DNA of 64,000 nucleotides. It comes from Streptomyces sp. CB02959 (GTDB lineage: Bacteria > Actinomycetota > Actinomycetes > Streptomycetales > Streptomycetaceae). The position numbers were made by a program, and so were the translations under genes. Below the pieces are notes generated by a model. The model saw nothing but the letters and a program-made list of their open reading frames with translations. It had not been told where the DNA came from and did no database searches. Numbering within the stretch: the stretch's first letter is position 1; the number at the start of each line of letters is the position of its first letter. The stretch spans positions 53,439 through 117,438 of the forward strand of contig NZ_NNBP01000030.1 of the NCBI RefSeq assembly GCF_002803155.1, in the 5' to 3' direction. Below, in pieces: positions 35,371 to 44,136 of the stretch.

Positions 35371-37173
35371 TCACCACCGAATGCCAGACGGGGCTGTTGG
35401 CTGGACAGACCCCTGCCATACGCGTTGGGCGCCTACCCAGGTCGAGAGGATGGGGATGTCGGCGATGCGTTCGGGGGCGACGGTCAGGAGGTCGTCGCCG
35501 AGGACGGTGAAGTCGGCGAGCATGCCAGGTGCGAGACGGCCTTTGAGGTGTGCTTCCCCGGTTGCGTGCGCGGAGCCGGACGTGTAGATCTCCAGGGCCT
35601 CGCGTGCGGTCACCCGCTGTTGGGGGCCGAGGACTTCGCCGTCGCCGGTAGTGCGCGTCACCATCGTGCGGATCGCCAGCAGCGGCGGGAGCGGTCCGGC
35701 GGGGTGGTCCGAGGATCCGCCGACGGGGATGCCCGCGTCCAGGAACTTCCGGTGGGCGCACGCCGCCGCGGCGCGCTCGTCTCCGTAGTAGCCGCGCAGT
35801 TTGCCGCCGTGCTCGTGCAGGAAGGCCCCGAACGGCACGGGAGTCACCTCGGCGGCGGCAATCCGGGCGACCAGGTCGTCGTCGACGAGGCTGCAGTGCT
35901 CAATTCGGTGATTGGTCCCGGCATACGCCGGATCGTCCGCGCGGGCAGCCTCGATGGCGTCGAGCACCTTGCCCACCGCCAGATCGCCGTTCGCGTGCAC
36001 CGCCACGCGGCTGCCCGTGCTGTGGACGGCGCGTACCGTCGCGGCGAACTCCTCGTCCGTCATGACCTGGATACCGTTGTCGGCACCCGTCTGGCTGGGG
36101 TACGGCAGGCGGCACAAACACGTGCCGCCCGCGAGCGCCCCGTCGATCATCAGCTTGACGCCGACCAGGCGCAGGTGTTCATCGCCGAAGCCGGAACGCA
36201 GGCCGACCCGCGCCAGGTCCTCGAAGTACCGGTGCCACACCAACATGCCCACGCGCGCGGTGAGGACGCCGCGTCGCGCCGCCTCCTGGTAGAGCCTCAG
36301 CTCGCGGGGTGAGACCAGGGCGTCGCACCAGGAGGTGATGCCCGCCGCGTGGAAGTCGCGGCACACCTCGGCGAACGACGGGACCAGGTCGTCGAGAGTG
36401 AACTCACCGAGCAGTTCGGGGACCCCGCTGGGGCGGTACCACTGATCGAACCAGGCTCCTTCGTACATCCAGCCGTCGAGCCGGCCGTCCGTGTCACGCC
36501 CGAGCGTGCCGCCGGGCGGGTCGGCGTCGGTGTCGCGATAGCCGGCGAGTTCGAGGGCCCGGGTGTTTGCGACGGCCATGTGGCACGAGAAGTGCACGGC
36601 GATGACGGGGTGTTCGCGCGACACCGCGTCCAAAGCAGCGCGGGTGAGCCTGCCTTGCGGGTCGGCCGCTGGGTCGTAGCCCTCGGCGACGACCCAGCGG
36701 CCCGGCGCGGTGGCCTCCGCGCGTTTCGCCAGCGGGCCGCGCGAACCGCCGGCCACAGACATGGCGTTCGCGGTCAGGGAGACCCGCAGACGGGTGTCGG
36801 CCAGCACGGCGGGGTGGCAGTGCGCGTCGTTGAGCCCGGGAACGACGACGCCCTCGCCGAGATCGACCCGTTCGGCGTCCGGGAAGCGGGAGCGCAGCTC
36901 GTCCCAGTCCCCCGCGGCCACGACGCGGTCCCCGAGGGTCGCGAACGCCTCCGTTTCGGCGCGCGGGTCGGCGTCGGCGTTCGGCCCTCCGCCGGGCCCG
37001 GCGAGCGTAATGATCCGCCGCGCCCGGAATATCTGCACCCGCGGCTGTTCGGAGCAGGATCCCGCGGTATGGGCACCGGACCCCGCGATCAGCGCTCCCG
37101 AACTTACGGCCGGTGCGCCCAGTCCCGCGATCTGCGAGCCGGATCCCGCGGTGGACGTGTCGCCCGTCTTCAT
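35371..37173 (-). CDS. YtcJ-like amidohydrolase
   Basis: 600 residues, about 50 longer than usual because of an N-terminal Ala/Gly/Ser repeat (SGSQIAGLGAPAVSSGALIA) before the enzyme begins at VQIFRARRIITLAG. The Amidohydro_3 (YtcJ) signature is present: VVVPGLNDAHCHP with the metal-binding HCH, KLMIDGALAGGTC, VHANGDLAVGKVLDAIE, NHRIEHCSLVDDDL and GGSSDHPAGPLPPL. These metal-dependent enzymes hydrolyse amide or imide bonds, and the substrate is unknown. It lies 166 bases downstream of the symporter on the same strand and probably acts on what that imports. Confidence 0.92.
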   Translation of the reverse strand: MKTGDTSTAGSGSQIAGLGAPAVSSGALIAGSGAHTAGSCSEQPRVQIFRARRIITLAGPGGGPNADADPRAETEAFATLGDRVVAAGDWDELRSRFPDAERVDLGEGVVVPGLNDAHCHPAVLADTRLRVSLTANAMSVAGGSRGPLAKRAEATAPGRWVVAEGYDPAADPQGRLTRAALDAVSREHPVIAVHFSCHMAVANTRALELAGYRDTDADPPGGTLGRDTDGRLDGWMYEGAWFDQWYRPSGVPELLGEFTLDDLVPSFAEVCRDFHAAGITSWCDALVSPRELRLYQEAARRGVLTARVGMLVWHRYFEDLARVGLRSGFGDEHLRLVGVKLMIDGALAGGTCLCRLPYPSQTGADNGIQVMTDEEFAATVRAVHSTGSRVAVHANGDLAVGKVLDAIEAARADDPAYAGTNHRIEHCSLVDDDLVARIAAAEVTPVPFGAFLHEHGGKLRGYYGDERAAAACAHRKFLDAGIPVGGSSDHPAGPLPPLLAIRTMVTRTTGDGEVLGPQQRVTAREALEIYTSGSAHATGEAHLKGRLAPGMLADFTVLGDDLLTVAPERIADIPILSTWVGAQRVWQGSVQPTAPSGIRW

Positions 37174-37339
37174 GTCGTTGCCTCGCCCCTCATCGATCTC
37201 TTCGTTGGTTTGTTCCTTCGCCCCGTCGACCGCGTCGGCCTGGTGCGGATCGGGTTCCTCCGTCGCCCGGTCGGCCGTGCGCGCGGAGGGTGTGCCGTGC
37301 CGTTCGACGCGCCAAGCGGGCCGCCGTCCCTTCCCGCGC

Positions 37340-38812
37340 TCACGCCGCGGTCTCCTTCATCGGGTGTGTCGTCGCCGGGGCCTCGGGGCGCACGGATCCC
37401 GCCAGCCGGAACACCACCTCGACGAGGATCCCGACGGCAAGGTTGACCCCGATTCCGATGAGGCCGGAGTTCACGTGGCCGACGTCGACCGCTTGGCCGT
37501 CGTTGCCGAAGGTCAGCCAGATCACGACCGCCTCCCCCGCGGTGATCCCGGCCGCGACGGACCACGCGCGGGCGAACGGGCGGTGCCCCTTCAGCGCGTA
37601 CAGCAGGCCCGGCGCCATCTGCGCCAGTCCGGCGTAGGTGAGGAGCAGCAGGTTCGCCAGCGCGTCCGGCCGCTTGATGCCCAGCACCAGCGCCAACGTG
37701 GTCGCTCCGATCACCGTGGCGTGGTTCACCAACAGTCCCGACCGCTCGGTGCGTGTGCGAACGATGTTCCGGGCGACCATCGACGACATGCCCAGGACGA
37801 TCGCCGCGGACGGCACCATCGCGCACGCCGCGGCGGCGGTGACGACGACGCCGACCAGCCAGCCGGGCAGCGCGCCGTTCGTGAGGCGCAGGAGCACCCC
37901 GTTCGGGCCGCCGGAAGCCGCACCGGCGACGAGGATGCCGGTGAAGCCGACGAGCATCGGAATCACCTGGCTCGCACTGTAGAACGGGATCCAGATGCTG
38001 TTGTGCCGAAGTGCCTTCTCATCCTTGGCGGACAGCACTGCGGGCCAGCTCTGCGGCATGGTCATGAACATGACGCTCAGCAGACTGGTCACCATGCTGG
38101 TGAAGAACCAGGTGCGGTCGAACGGCCCGTCGTGGAGGGAGAGCTTGGTCGCGTGCGTGTCGGCGAGCTGACGGCTGACGTCGCCGATGCCACCCGCGAA
38201 GTGCGCGGGAATGGCGACCGCCAGCACTACCAGGACGAGCACCATGAGTGCGTCCTTGAGGTACGCCGCCCGCGCCACGCCGCCGATGCCCGACCACAGC
38301 ACGAACGCGGTGATGAGGACCGACGCGGCGATCATGCTCGCGGTACCGGAGCCGCTGTTGCCTGTGGCCAGTTCGACGACCAGGCCGAGGCCGGTGATCT
38401 GGAGCTGGAGGTACGGCAGCAGGAACAGTACGCCGAGCACCGCGGTGAGCGTGCCGAGGGCCTGGCTGCCGTAGCGGTCGGCGAAGAAGTCGCCCTGCGT
38501 CAGGTAGCCGCGGTCCCTGCCGAGGCGCCAGACAAGCGGCGCGACCACGTACAGGCCGACGTAGGCCAGCGGGAGATACGGCAGCGCGTAGGCGACCCCC
38601 ACACCCGACGCGTAGGCAAGCCCGGCCAGCCCGAGGAAGGTGAACGTCGTGTACACCTCGCCTGCCTGGAGGAACCACGTGGTGGCGGCACCGAACCGGC
38701 GCCCGCCGACCGTCCACTCCTCCAGACTGGCCGCGGGCTTGCGGCGGCCGAGCACGCCGAGCGCGGCAATCAGCAGCATGCCCACGGCGGACACGATCAG
38801 CGTGGCGCTCAT
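37340..38812 (-). CDS. Sodium:solute symporter (SSS family)
   Basis: 490 residues and about 13 hydrophobic segments. SSS features: ASLEEWTVGGRRFGAATTWF at the N-terminus, GYLTQGDFFADRYGS, the sodium-site helix region around LWSGIGGVARAAYLKDALM, and TYAGLAQMAPGLLYALKGHR. It imports small acids, amines or sugars with Na+. The ATG overlaps the DUF3311 stop as ATGA; DUF3311 plus SSS is a common pair in actinobacteria. Downstream is the amidohydrolase. Confidence 0.93.
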   Translation of the reverse strand: MSATLIVSAVGMLLIAALGVLGRRKPAASLEEWTVGGRRFGAATTWFLQAGEVYTTFTFLGLAGLAYASGVGVAYALPYLPLAYVGLYVVAPLVWRLGRDRGYLTQGDFFADRYGSQALGTLTAVLGVLFLLPYLQLQITGLGLVVELATGNSGSGTASMIAASVLITAFVLWSGIGGVARAAYLKDALMVLVLVVLAVAIPAHFAGGIGDVSRQLADTHATKLSLHDGPFDRTWFFTSMVTSLLSVMFMTMPQSWPAVLSAKDEKALRHNSIWIPFYSASQVIPMLVGFTGILVAGAASGGPNGVLLRLTNGALPGWLVGVVVTAAAACAMVPSAAIVLGMSSMVARNIVRTRTERSGLLVNHATVIGATTLALVLGIKRPDALANLLLLTYAGLAQMAPGLLYALKGHRPFARAWSVAAGITAGEAVVIWLTFGNDGQAVDVGHVNSGLIGIGVNLAVGILVEVVFRLAGSVRPEAPATTHPMKETAA

Positions 38813-39033
38813 CGGCCGCCGCCGTTCCGGAGGTGCTCGCTCCGACCCTCGACGCGGGCGCGTTGGTACTCGACGTAGCCGAGTGCCGGGGTGAGAGCCA
38901 CCACCCACCCCACGCTCCAGGTCAGGATCGACGGCATACCGAGCCAGACATGTGGGGCGTTGACGAACGGCAGCCAGGCCGTCGACAACAGTGCCGCAAC
39001 GGGCACGAGTAGCAGGAATACTGCGACACGCAT
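38809..39033 (-). CDS. DUF3311 small membrane protein
   Basis: 74 residues with two helices: MRVAVFLLLVPVAALLSTAW and WSVGWVVALTPALGYVEYQR. The ATG at 39033 has GGGAG upstream; the longer frame from 39123 adds a poor N-terminus. DUF3311 proteins regularly precede SSS transporters and are thought to be small partners. The stop overlaps the symporter start. Confidence 0.88.
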   Translation of the reverse strand: MRVAVFLLLVPVAALLSTAWLPFVNAPHVWLGMPSILTWSVGWVVALTPALGYVEYQRARVEGRSEHLRNGGGR

Positions 39034-39089
39034 GAACCACTCCCGGTGTCTTCGTATCTCGCGAACCCCTGGAGCATGAAACTTCCCGG

Positions 39090-39125
39090 GTATGATTAGC
39101 CAAAATCTGTCGAGAAGATTCATAC
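39090..39125. promoter_or_regulatory. Inverted repeat in the divergent promoter
   Basis: GTATGA (39090-39095) and TCATAC (39120-39125) face each other across 24 bases, in the 100-base gap between the DUF3311 operon and the AsnC-type gene. This AT-rich dyad is a plausible binding site for the adjacent regulator. Confidence 0.45.
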
Positions 39126-39136
39126 AGAGTCAAAAA

Positions 39137-40183
39137 ATGAAGCATTTCGCCGAACCACCGACCACCAGCCCGCCCCGCACGAACCTTCTGGACGAGACCG
39201 ATCTGGCCCTGGTCAACGCCCTCCAGGCCGCACCGCGGGCATCGTGGACGCTCGTCGGGCAGGCTCTGGGCATCAGCGCGGTCACCGCCGCCCGCCGCTG
39301 GGAGCGGCTGCGCTCGAGCGGCCTGGCGTGGGTGACCGCGTACGGCGGCCCGTTCGTCCAGCAGGTCAACTGCGCCGCGTTCGTGGAAGTCGACTGCGTG
39401 CCATCACAGGTTCCCGCGGTAACCGAGCGCCTGGTCCACGACCCCCGCATCACCGGCATCGAGCACGTGTCCGGCGGCACCGACCTCTTCCTCACGGTCA
39501 TGGTCGCCGACCTCACGGCGCTGTCCCGCCTGGCCGTCGACGCCATCGGCGCCCAGGAAGGCGTGACGGCCACCCGCAGCATGATCGCCACCCACCTGTT
39601 CGCCGAGGGCAGCCGCTGGGACCTACGCTCCCTGGACCCCGGCCAACGCGGCCTGCTGCGCCCGGCGGACGGCACGGCACCCACCGCCGCTGCGACGCTG
39701 GCGCCGGAGGACCGCCCGCTGCTGCTCGCGCTCGGCAAGGACGGGCGGCTCGGCTACGGCGAACTAGCCGAGCTCACGGGCATGAGCGAGTCGACCGTAC
39801 GCCGCCGCGTGACCCGACTGCTGCGCGAGGGCAGCCTCGTGCCCCGCTGCGAAATCGCCCACGGCGTCTCGGGTTTCCCGGTGTTCGTGCACTATCTCGC
39901 GAACGTCCCCAGCGCGGATCTCGCCCGCGTGGGCGCGTCTATCGCGGCGGCGAGCGAAGTCCGTCTGTGCGCCGCGATCGCTGCCGGGCACAGCCTGCTG
40001 ATCACTGCATGGGTCCGCTCCGTCCCAGACACCCGCCGCCTGGAGGCCCACCTTGCCGAGCGCTTTCCCGAACTCACCATCGAGGACCGGCGGTTGACGC
40101 TGGCCAACCCCAAACGGATGGGGCACTTGCTCGACGCCGAAGGCCGGAACACGGGTTTTGTGCCGATGGACATGTGGGCGTGA
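39137..40183 (+). CDS. Lrp/AsnC-family regulator, duplicated architecture
   Basis: 348 residues, twice the usual length: two helix-turn-helix plus ligand-domain units in tandem. Unit 1: LDETDLALVNALQAAPRASW, GQALGISAVTAARRWERLRS, and a RAM-like domain. Unit 2 (from about residue 190): ALGKDGRLGYGELAELTGMS, ESTVRRRVTRLLREGSLVPR, and a second RAM domain. Such fused AsnC proteins in Streptomyces often control a divergent transporter and catabolic enzyme, which is the arrangement here. The ATG at 39137 was preferred over 39092. Confidence 0.9.
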   Translation: MKHFAEPPTTSPPRTNLLDETDLALVNALQAAPRASWTLVGQALGISAVTAARRWERLRSSGLAWVTAYGGPFVQQVNCAAFVEVDCVPSQVPAVTERLVHDPRITGIEHVSGGTDLFLTVMVADLTALSRLAVDAIGAQEGVTATRSMIATHLFAEGSRWDLRSLDPGQRGLLRPADGTAPTAAATLAPEDRPLLLALGKDGRLGYGELAELTGMSESTVRRRVTRLLREGSLVPRCEIAHGVSGFPVFVHYLANVPSADLARVGASIAAASEVRLCAAIAAGHSLLITAWVRSVPDTRRLEAHLAERFPELTIEDRRLTLANPKRMGHLLDAEGRNTGFVPMDMWA

Positions 40184-40223
40184 GCGGCGGAACCGGCAGC
40201 TGTCGCCCCCCGTCATACTGACC

Positions 40224-40267
40224 CACTGCCGCCCCGGGTCTCGGACCGATGCACCGGGGCGGCAGTG
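40224..40267 (+). terminator. Perfect 14-bp hairpin after the AsnC gene
   Basis: CACTGCCGCCCCGG and CCGGGGCGGCAGTG with a 16-base loop, 41 bases after the stop. Confidence 0.75.
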
Positions 40268-40339
40268 CGCCGACGAGCGACGGCCTCAGCCCTCGCCGAC
40301 GTCACCCGCGAGCCCACCGGCCCGGCACCCGACGCCAGC

Positions 40340-40903
40340 TCACCCCGCCCCGGCAAGCGCCGTCCGCGCCGCCGGAGTGTCGGCTCGCCCTTTCTCGTAG
40401 ACGGTGAGCCCCTGCGTCAGCCGGAGAGGCACGAGCAGCAGCTCCACGATGAGGGCCTTCCATGCGTAGACGAGGTTGACGGCCTTGGTCGCGTGGACGC
40501 AGGGGATGTTCAACAGCACGCCGGCAAGCGGGAGTTTGCGGCGGCGAGCGGCGTAGATGAGGGGTGGTGTCGTTAGCAGGAGCTCGGCGCCGACCCACCA
40601 GGCGAAGGCGAGGGCGGGCGGCTGGTCCGTGATCGCAGCGATCACGGACGGTGTGGCCCACCACAGGGGTGCGGTGAGGATCTCGAAGAGGGCGAGCAGG
40701 ACCCAGAGGGCCAGGAGGGGTTTGTGGCGGAGCAAGCCGCCGAGGTGGAGGCGGACGTTCTGACAGAAGCCGGCCATCCAGCGCCAGACCTGTTTGCGGA
40801 GGTAGGTGAGGTCCTCCGGGTCGGCGGCGAGGGCGACGGCATCGGGGTCGTACACCGCGCGCCGGCCGGCGATCTGCTGCGACCAGGTGTAGTCCATGTC
40901 CTT
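40340..40903 (-). pseudogene. Family 2 glycosyltransferase, C-terminal part, cut by the IS
   Basis: Reads TKDMDYTWSQQIAGRRAVYD, DPEDLTYLRKQVWRWMAGFC, then three membrane helices and TVYEKGRADT near the end. DMDYTW and the QxxRW-type motif (QVWRW) are the acceptor and processivity motifs of chitin/cellulose-synthase-like GT2 enzymes. The N-terminal donor domain is missing: the homology stops at the left end of the IS5-family element at 40904, and the other half is not on the far side. Confidence 0.85.
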
Positions 40904-41015
40904 AGTAGCTGTTGTCGTTCCGAACTTGAGGTCGGCGTTTTCGCTGGTCAGGCATAGGCTGGTGATCCTGTGGGAGTGGTGACCTGTCGTGTCGCCGCTC
41001 CTGTGGAGGTCGTGG

Positions 41016-41567
41016 ATGCCGTCGGTCGTGGGGCTGCTTGAACAGCGCGAGCTCGTTGCTCGGCGTCGGGTGGACGAGCTGCGGGAGGAGGCCGACCGGA
41101 TCCAGGCCGAGCTGACCCTGGCCGAGCGGGACTGGAAGGAATGGGCCATCGCCCGCTCGCGGGTCGGCGAGGTGCTGGACCCGGCCGAGGAGGCCGAGCA
41201 GGGCCACGACCAGGTCGGCCGGACAGCGCCGTCCGCCGGCGGACGGGCCGAGCAGACGTCGTCAGCGGCGGGAGCCGCCAAGCCCAGGTCGCAGGTGCCG
41301 GTATGGCGTGAGGGGCTGGCCTGGTCGGTGCTGTCGGTGGACTATCAGCGCATCCTTGAGGCCCTCGGGGACCGGCACCGGCTCCATCAAGGGCCACTGA
41401 CCTGCCAGGAGTTGGCCGTGATGTTCGGCCTGGACGCGGTGCCGGCCAAGGTAGAGGCCCTGCGGTCGAAGGCGAAGCGCCTGGTCGCGCGGGGCTGGCT
41501 GGCCGAGCGGCAGCCGGGCCGGTTCACGCTCGGCCAGGGCCCGGCCGGGCAAGGCGGCGCGTCATGA
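41016..41567 (+). CDS. IS-associated coiled-coil / winged-helix protein
   Basis: 183 residues from an ATG with GGAGG seven bases upstream. A coiled coil (GLLEQRELVARRRVDELREE through about residue 55) is followed by an acidic linker and a C-terminal winged-helix-like domain: LTCQELAVMFGLDAVPAKVE, ALRSKAKRLVARGWLAER. The gene lies inside the inverted repeats and its last 44 bases overlap the 3' end of the convergent transposase. A decayed relative of the same architecture occurs at 56080-56440. It may help or regulate transposition, which is inferred from linkage only. Confidence 0.7.
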   Translation: MPSVVGLLEQRELVARRRVDELREEADRIQAELTLAERDWKEWAIARSRVGEVLDPAEEAEQGHDQVGRTAPSAGGRAEQTSSAAGAAKPRSQVPVWREGLAWSVLSVDYQRILEALGDRHRLHQGPLTCQELAVMFGLDAVPAKVEALRSKAKRLVARGWLAERQPGRFTLGQGPAGQGGAS

Positions 41568-42441
41568 GCAGGGTCATCGACCAGTAGACCATCGCCTCGG
41601 CGCTGGCGGTGCCGCGTTCGAAGTCGCGCACCAGCCGGCGGGTGCGCATCAGGTGGGCGAAGAACCGCTCGACGATCCACCGCTTGGGCAGCACCACGAA
41701 GCCGCGCATGTCGTCGCTGCGTTTCACGATCGCCAGGACCAGCGCGAACGCGGCCAGGCAATGCTCGAGGAGGCTGCCGGTGTAGCCGCCGTCAGCCCAG
41801 ACCAGTTCCAGCCGGTGGTGCACGTCGGCGACCTGCCCGAGCAGCACGTGGGCGGCGGTGCGGTCACCGGTGTCCGCGGCGGTGACCATCACGCCCAGCA
41901 GCAGGCCGAGCGTGTCGACCACGACGTGCCGCTTGCGGCCGTTGACGAGTTTGCCGCCGTCGAAGCCGCGGCTGTCCGCGCCGACGACGGCGTCCGCCTT
42001 GACCGATTGTGAGTCGATCACTCCGGCCGTCGCCGCCGCGTCGCGGCCCAGCGTTTCGCGGACCTGTCCGCGCAGCCGGTCGTGGAACTCCCTGACCAGG
42101 CCGTGATCGCGCCATCGGCGGAAGAACGCATACACCCGGTCCCAGGGCGGAAAGTCCGCGGGCATGGCCCGCCACTTGATGCCGTTGTCCACCAGGTAGC
42201 GGATCGCATCGAGTATCGCCCGGTGGCAGTACGCCTCCGGCCGCCCGCCCCGACCGCGCAGCCAGGCCGGCACCGGCAGCAGCGGTCGGACCCGAGCCCA
42301 CTCCGCGTCCGTCATGTCCGAGGGGTACCGCGGAACACGTTCCTGGTGATCGGCTGCATTCCCGAACCGGTGAGCGACACAATCACACGACAGTGCAACC
42401 GAGTTGAACTCCACCGGCGCGAACACGTACAACTGCGGCAA
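41524..42441 (-). CDS. IS5-family transposase
   Basis: 305 residues and intact. N-terminal DUF4096: MTDAEWARVRPLLPVPAWLR, GRGGRPEAYCHRAILDAIRY, LVDNGIKWRAMPADFPPWDR. The DDE domain follows, with D in GVIDSQSVKADAV, D in LELVWADGGYTG and E in KRWIVERFFAHLMRTRRLVR. The start may be some 40 codons further in. All catalytic residues are present, so the element could still move. Confidence 0.93.
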   Translation of the reverse strand: MPQLYVFAPVEFNSVALSCDCVAHRFGNAADHQERVPRYPSDMTDAEWARVRPLLPVPAWLRGRGGRPEAYCHRAILDAIRYLVDNGIKWRAMPADFPPWDRVYAFFRRWRDHGLVREFHDRLRGQVRETLGRDAAATAGVIDSQSVKADAVVGADSRGFDGGKLVNGRKRHVVVDTLGLLLGVMVTAADTGDRTAAHVLLGQVADVHHRLELVWADGGYTGSLLEHCLAAFALVLAIVKRSDDMRGFVVLPKRWIVERFFAHLMRTRRLVRDFERGTASAEAMVYWSMTLLMTRRLARPGPGRA

Positions 42442-42808
42442 CAGGGTCTCCTGGATCTCGGTTGGCTTCGCAACCCCGAGCTACCAAGAGGCCCTGCCTT
42501 CATGCCCACAGCCGACGGCGATCACTCGATCGAGACTCCCGTTCGACACGCACCCCTCAAGACCGGAACGACAACAGCTACTCAGTTCTGCGGCTCCCCG
42601 TTGTGCAGCCTTGCTGATCCACAACTGGCAGTCGGGGACTATTCGAAAGATGCCGACAAGCGACGCCCGTGCGACGTCAAGAACTCGACGGCCTTCCGCA
42701 GCGCCACGGGGGTCCCGATGTCGGCTCGCTCCAACAACCACTCCACCGCCGTGAAGGCTCCTTCCAGCCTGGCGCCTGACCAAGCTCGCCTCGCCCCCGC
42801 TCCGGCCA

Positions 42809-43110
42809 CACTCACCCGACCCCACGCCGCAGCGCCCCCAAAACGGATCCCAAGGGATTCACCAAGCCCATCAAGGACCTGCGCATCATCCAGGCGCTCA
42901 TCATCGAAGCTGAGGCGCAGGGACATAGCGCTCCACTCGGACCGCCACAAGGCGCTCCCCACTCCCCCACCGCCCAAAACAAAGAGATCACCGCTTAGCA
43001 ACCCCGGACCTCGATCGCACTGAGCAAGCGGCCATCCCCCATTGCGGCACGACCCAAGCACGCCCCCTTAGCCGCCCTGCTCTCGGCTGCATGCTCGGGG
43101 CAGCCAGAAC
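42809..43110. repeat. Dispersed repeat R3, copy B
   Basis: Shares long stretches with 34300-34705 (for example CTCGGACCGCCACAAGG, GCGCTCATCATCGAAGC-like sequence) and its end with 51835-51900 (GATCGCACTGAGCA, TTGCGGCAC). A plus-strand frame here gives KGFTKPIKDLRIIQALIIEA and EAQGHSAPLGPPQGAPHSPT to a stop, suggesting that the repeat includes the tail of a coding gene. The preceding 42583-42808 has no gene. Confidence 0.6.
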
Positions 43111-43252
43111 CCTCGCGTCCCGCGCCCTGTCCTACGTACGCAAGCCGAAGAATCGGACAGGCGTCGCGGGTGGCAGCAGCAACCGTGCCTCAGCGTTCAG
43201 GACATGATGCCGAGATCCGGACCATACACGGACCAACGCCTACAACCGGCAG

Positions 43253-43360
43253 TCGCAAGTTGTCATATCGGCAGGTCAGGACCGCCACCAACGCTGTACC
43301 ACCAACAGACCAAGAACCTGCTGGTGTCGTACTCGCCGAAGAAGCTCGGGTTCTTCTAGG
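43253..43360 (+). repeat. Dispersed repeat R2, copy A, probable coding tail
   Basis: Closely matches 51924-52017. Translated, both give CHIGRSGP then LYHQ, one variable residue, and TKNLLVSYSPKK; copy A continues LGFF and stops. Differences fall on third positions and include TCG against AGC for the same serine, so selection on a protein is likely. No start or upstream domain can be seen. Confidence 0.6.
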
Positions 43361-43370
43361 GGCACGAGAA

Positions 43371-43408
43371 AAGGCGCCTGACCTGGACTTTTGCCCGTCA
43401 GGCGCCTT
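43371..43408. terminator. Perfect 12-bp hairpin between R2 and the integrase relic
   Basis: AAGGCGCCTGAC and GTCAGGCGCCTT with a 14-base loop, preceded by AGAAA and ending in TT on both strands, so it can stop transcription from both sides. Confidence 0.7.
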
Positions 43409-43522
43409 CCGCTCGGCCCACTCAGACCAGGGCCCGGTTTACGTCGTAACTCCCAGTTCCTCCCACCGCTATCCCGCTCCTGACCAGCCCTTCCGGACCA
43501 GTCACGGACCAAACCCGCCGGC

Positions 43523-43986
43523 TCACCCCTCAGGCACCTCACCCTGACTCATGCGGTCCCACTCCTTCATCGACTGCTCGATGAGGCGGTTGGCTTGCTC
43601 CCGGACCCCGTCCAGGAACTTGGCGTAGTGGCGGAAGAGGACTTCGATGCTCTGGCCCGCGCGACGAGCACATTCGGCCGGGTCCACACCGGAGTACAGC
43701 CAGAACGAGATCCCGGCGTGCCGGAGGTCGTAGGGCCGCTTGGCCAGGCCAGAGGCGCGCTCCGTGCGGGTCAGGACGTACTCCCTTGCCCGCTTCCACG
43801 TAGTGCCGTACGCCGCGAAGTCCACATAACTGCCGCCTGGTTGACCTCCGCCGGCCGCATGGCCGCGTAGTACATGCAGCCGAAGAACGCCTCAAGATGC
43901 GGCCCGCGCCCGGGCAGCTGAGCGACCGCCGCGAGCCGGCGAGCGACCTGAGCCGGGTTGGGAACGGCTGTCGGGTCCAGGAGCAC
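43523..43986 (-). pseudogene. Tyrosine integrase relic with internal deletion
   Basis: One frame holds AQVARRLAAVAQLPGRGPHL then EAFFGCMYYAAMRPAEVNQ, with the first catalytic arginine (MRPAEV). It is joined out of frame near 43835 to YVDFAAYGTTWKRAREYVLT, RPYDLRHAGISFWLYSGVDP (catalytic RxxH-type box) and AGQSIEVLFRHYAKFLDGVR, with the nucleophilic Tyr in HYAKFL. About 200 bases between the boxes and the arm-binding N-terminus are missing. It probably belonged to an integrative conjugative element. Confidence 0.88.
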
Positions 43987-44054
43987 TCTTCGCGTTTCCG
44001 ATCACACCTCGGACACCCGCCCGCATGAAAGCCCGTGGTCAGCACAATGTTCGG

Positions 44055-44088
44055 GCCAGCTGTACCCGATACGCTGGGTACAGCTGGC
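44055..44088 (-). terminator. Perfect 13-bp hairpin after the haloperoxidase gene
   Basis: GCCAGCTGTACCC and GGGTACAGCTGGC around an eight-base loop, 49 bases beyond the stop. Confidence 0.75.
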
Positions 44089-44136
44089 TCTTGGCCACAG
44101 CCATGCGGCGCGTTGACGCTGCACGGGTGCGAGCAG

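Larger units (their letters stand above)
40904..42582. mobile_element. IS5-family element with accessory ORF, complete
   Basis: Inverted ends AGTAGCTGTTGTCGTTCCG at 40904-40922 and the same on the other strand at 42582-42564; the match continues after two mismatches with CTTGAGG. The immediate flanks read CTTAG and CTCAG, close to the CTNAG target of some IS5 subgroups, but an exact duplication is not obvious. At 1.68 kb it is larger than a one-gene IS5 because it carries a second ORF facing the transposase. Confidence 0.8.
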
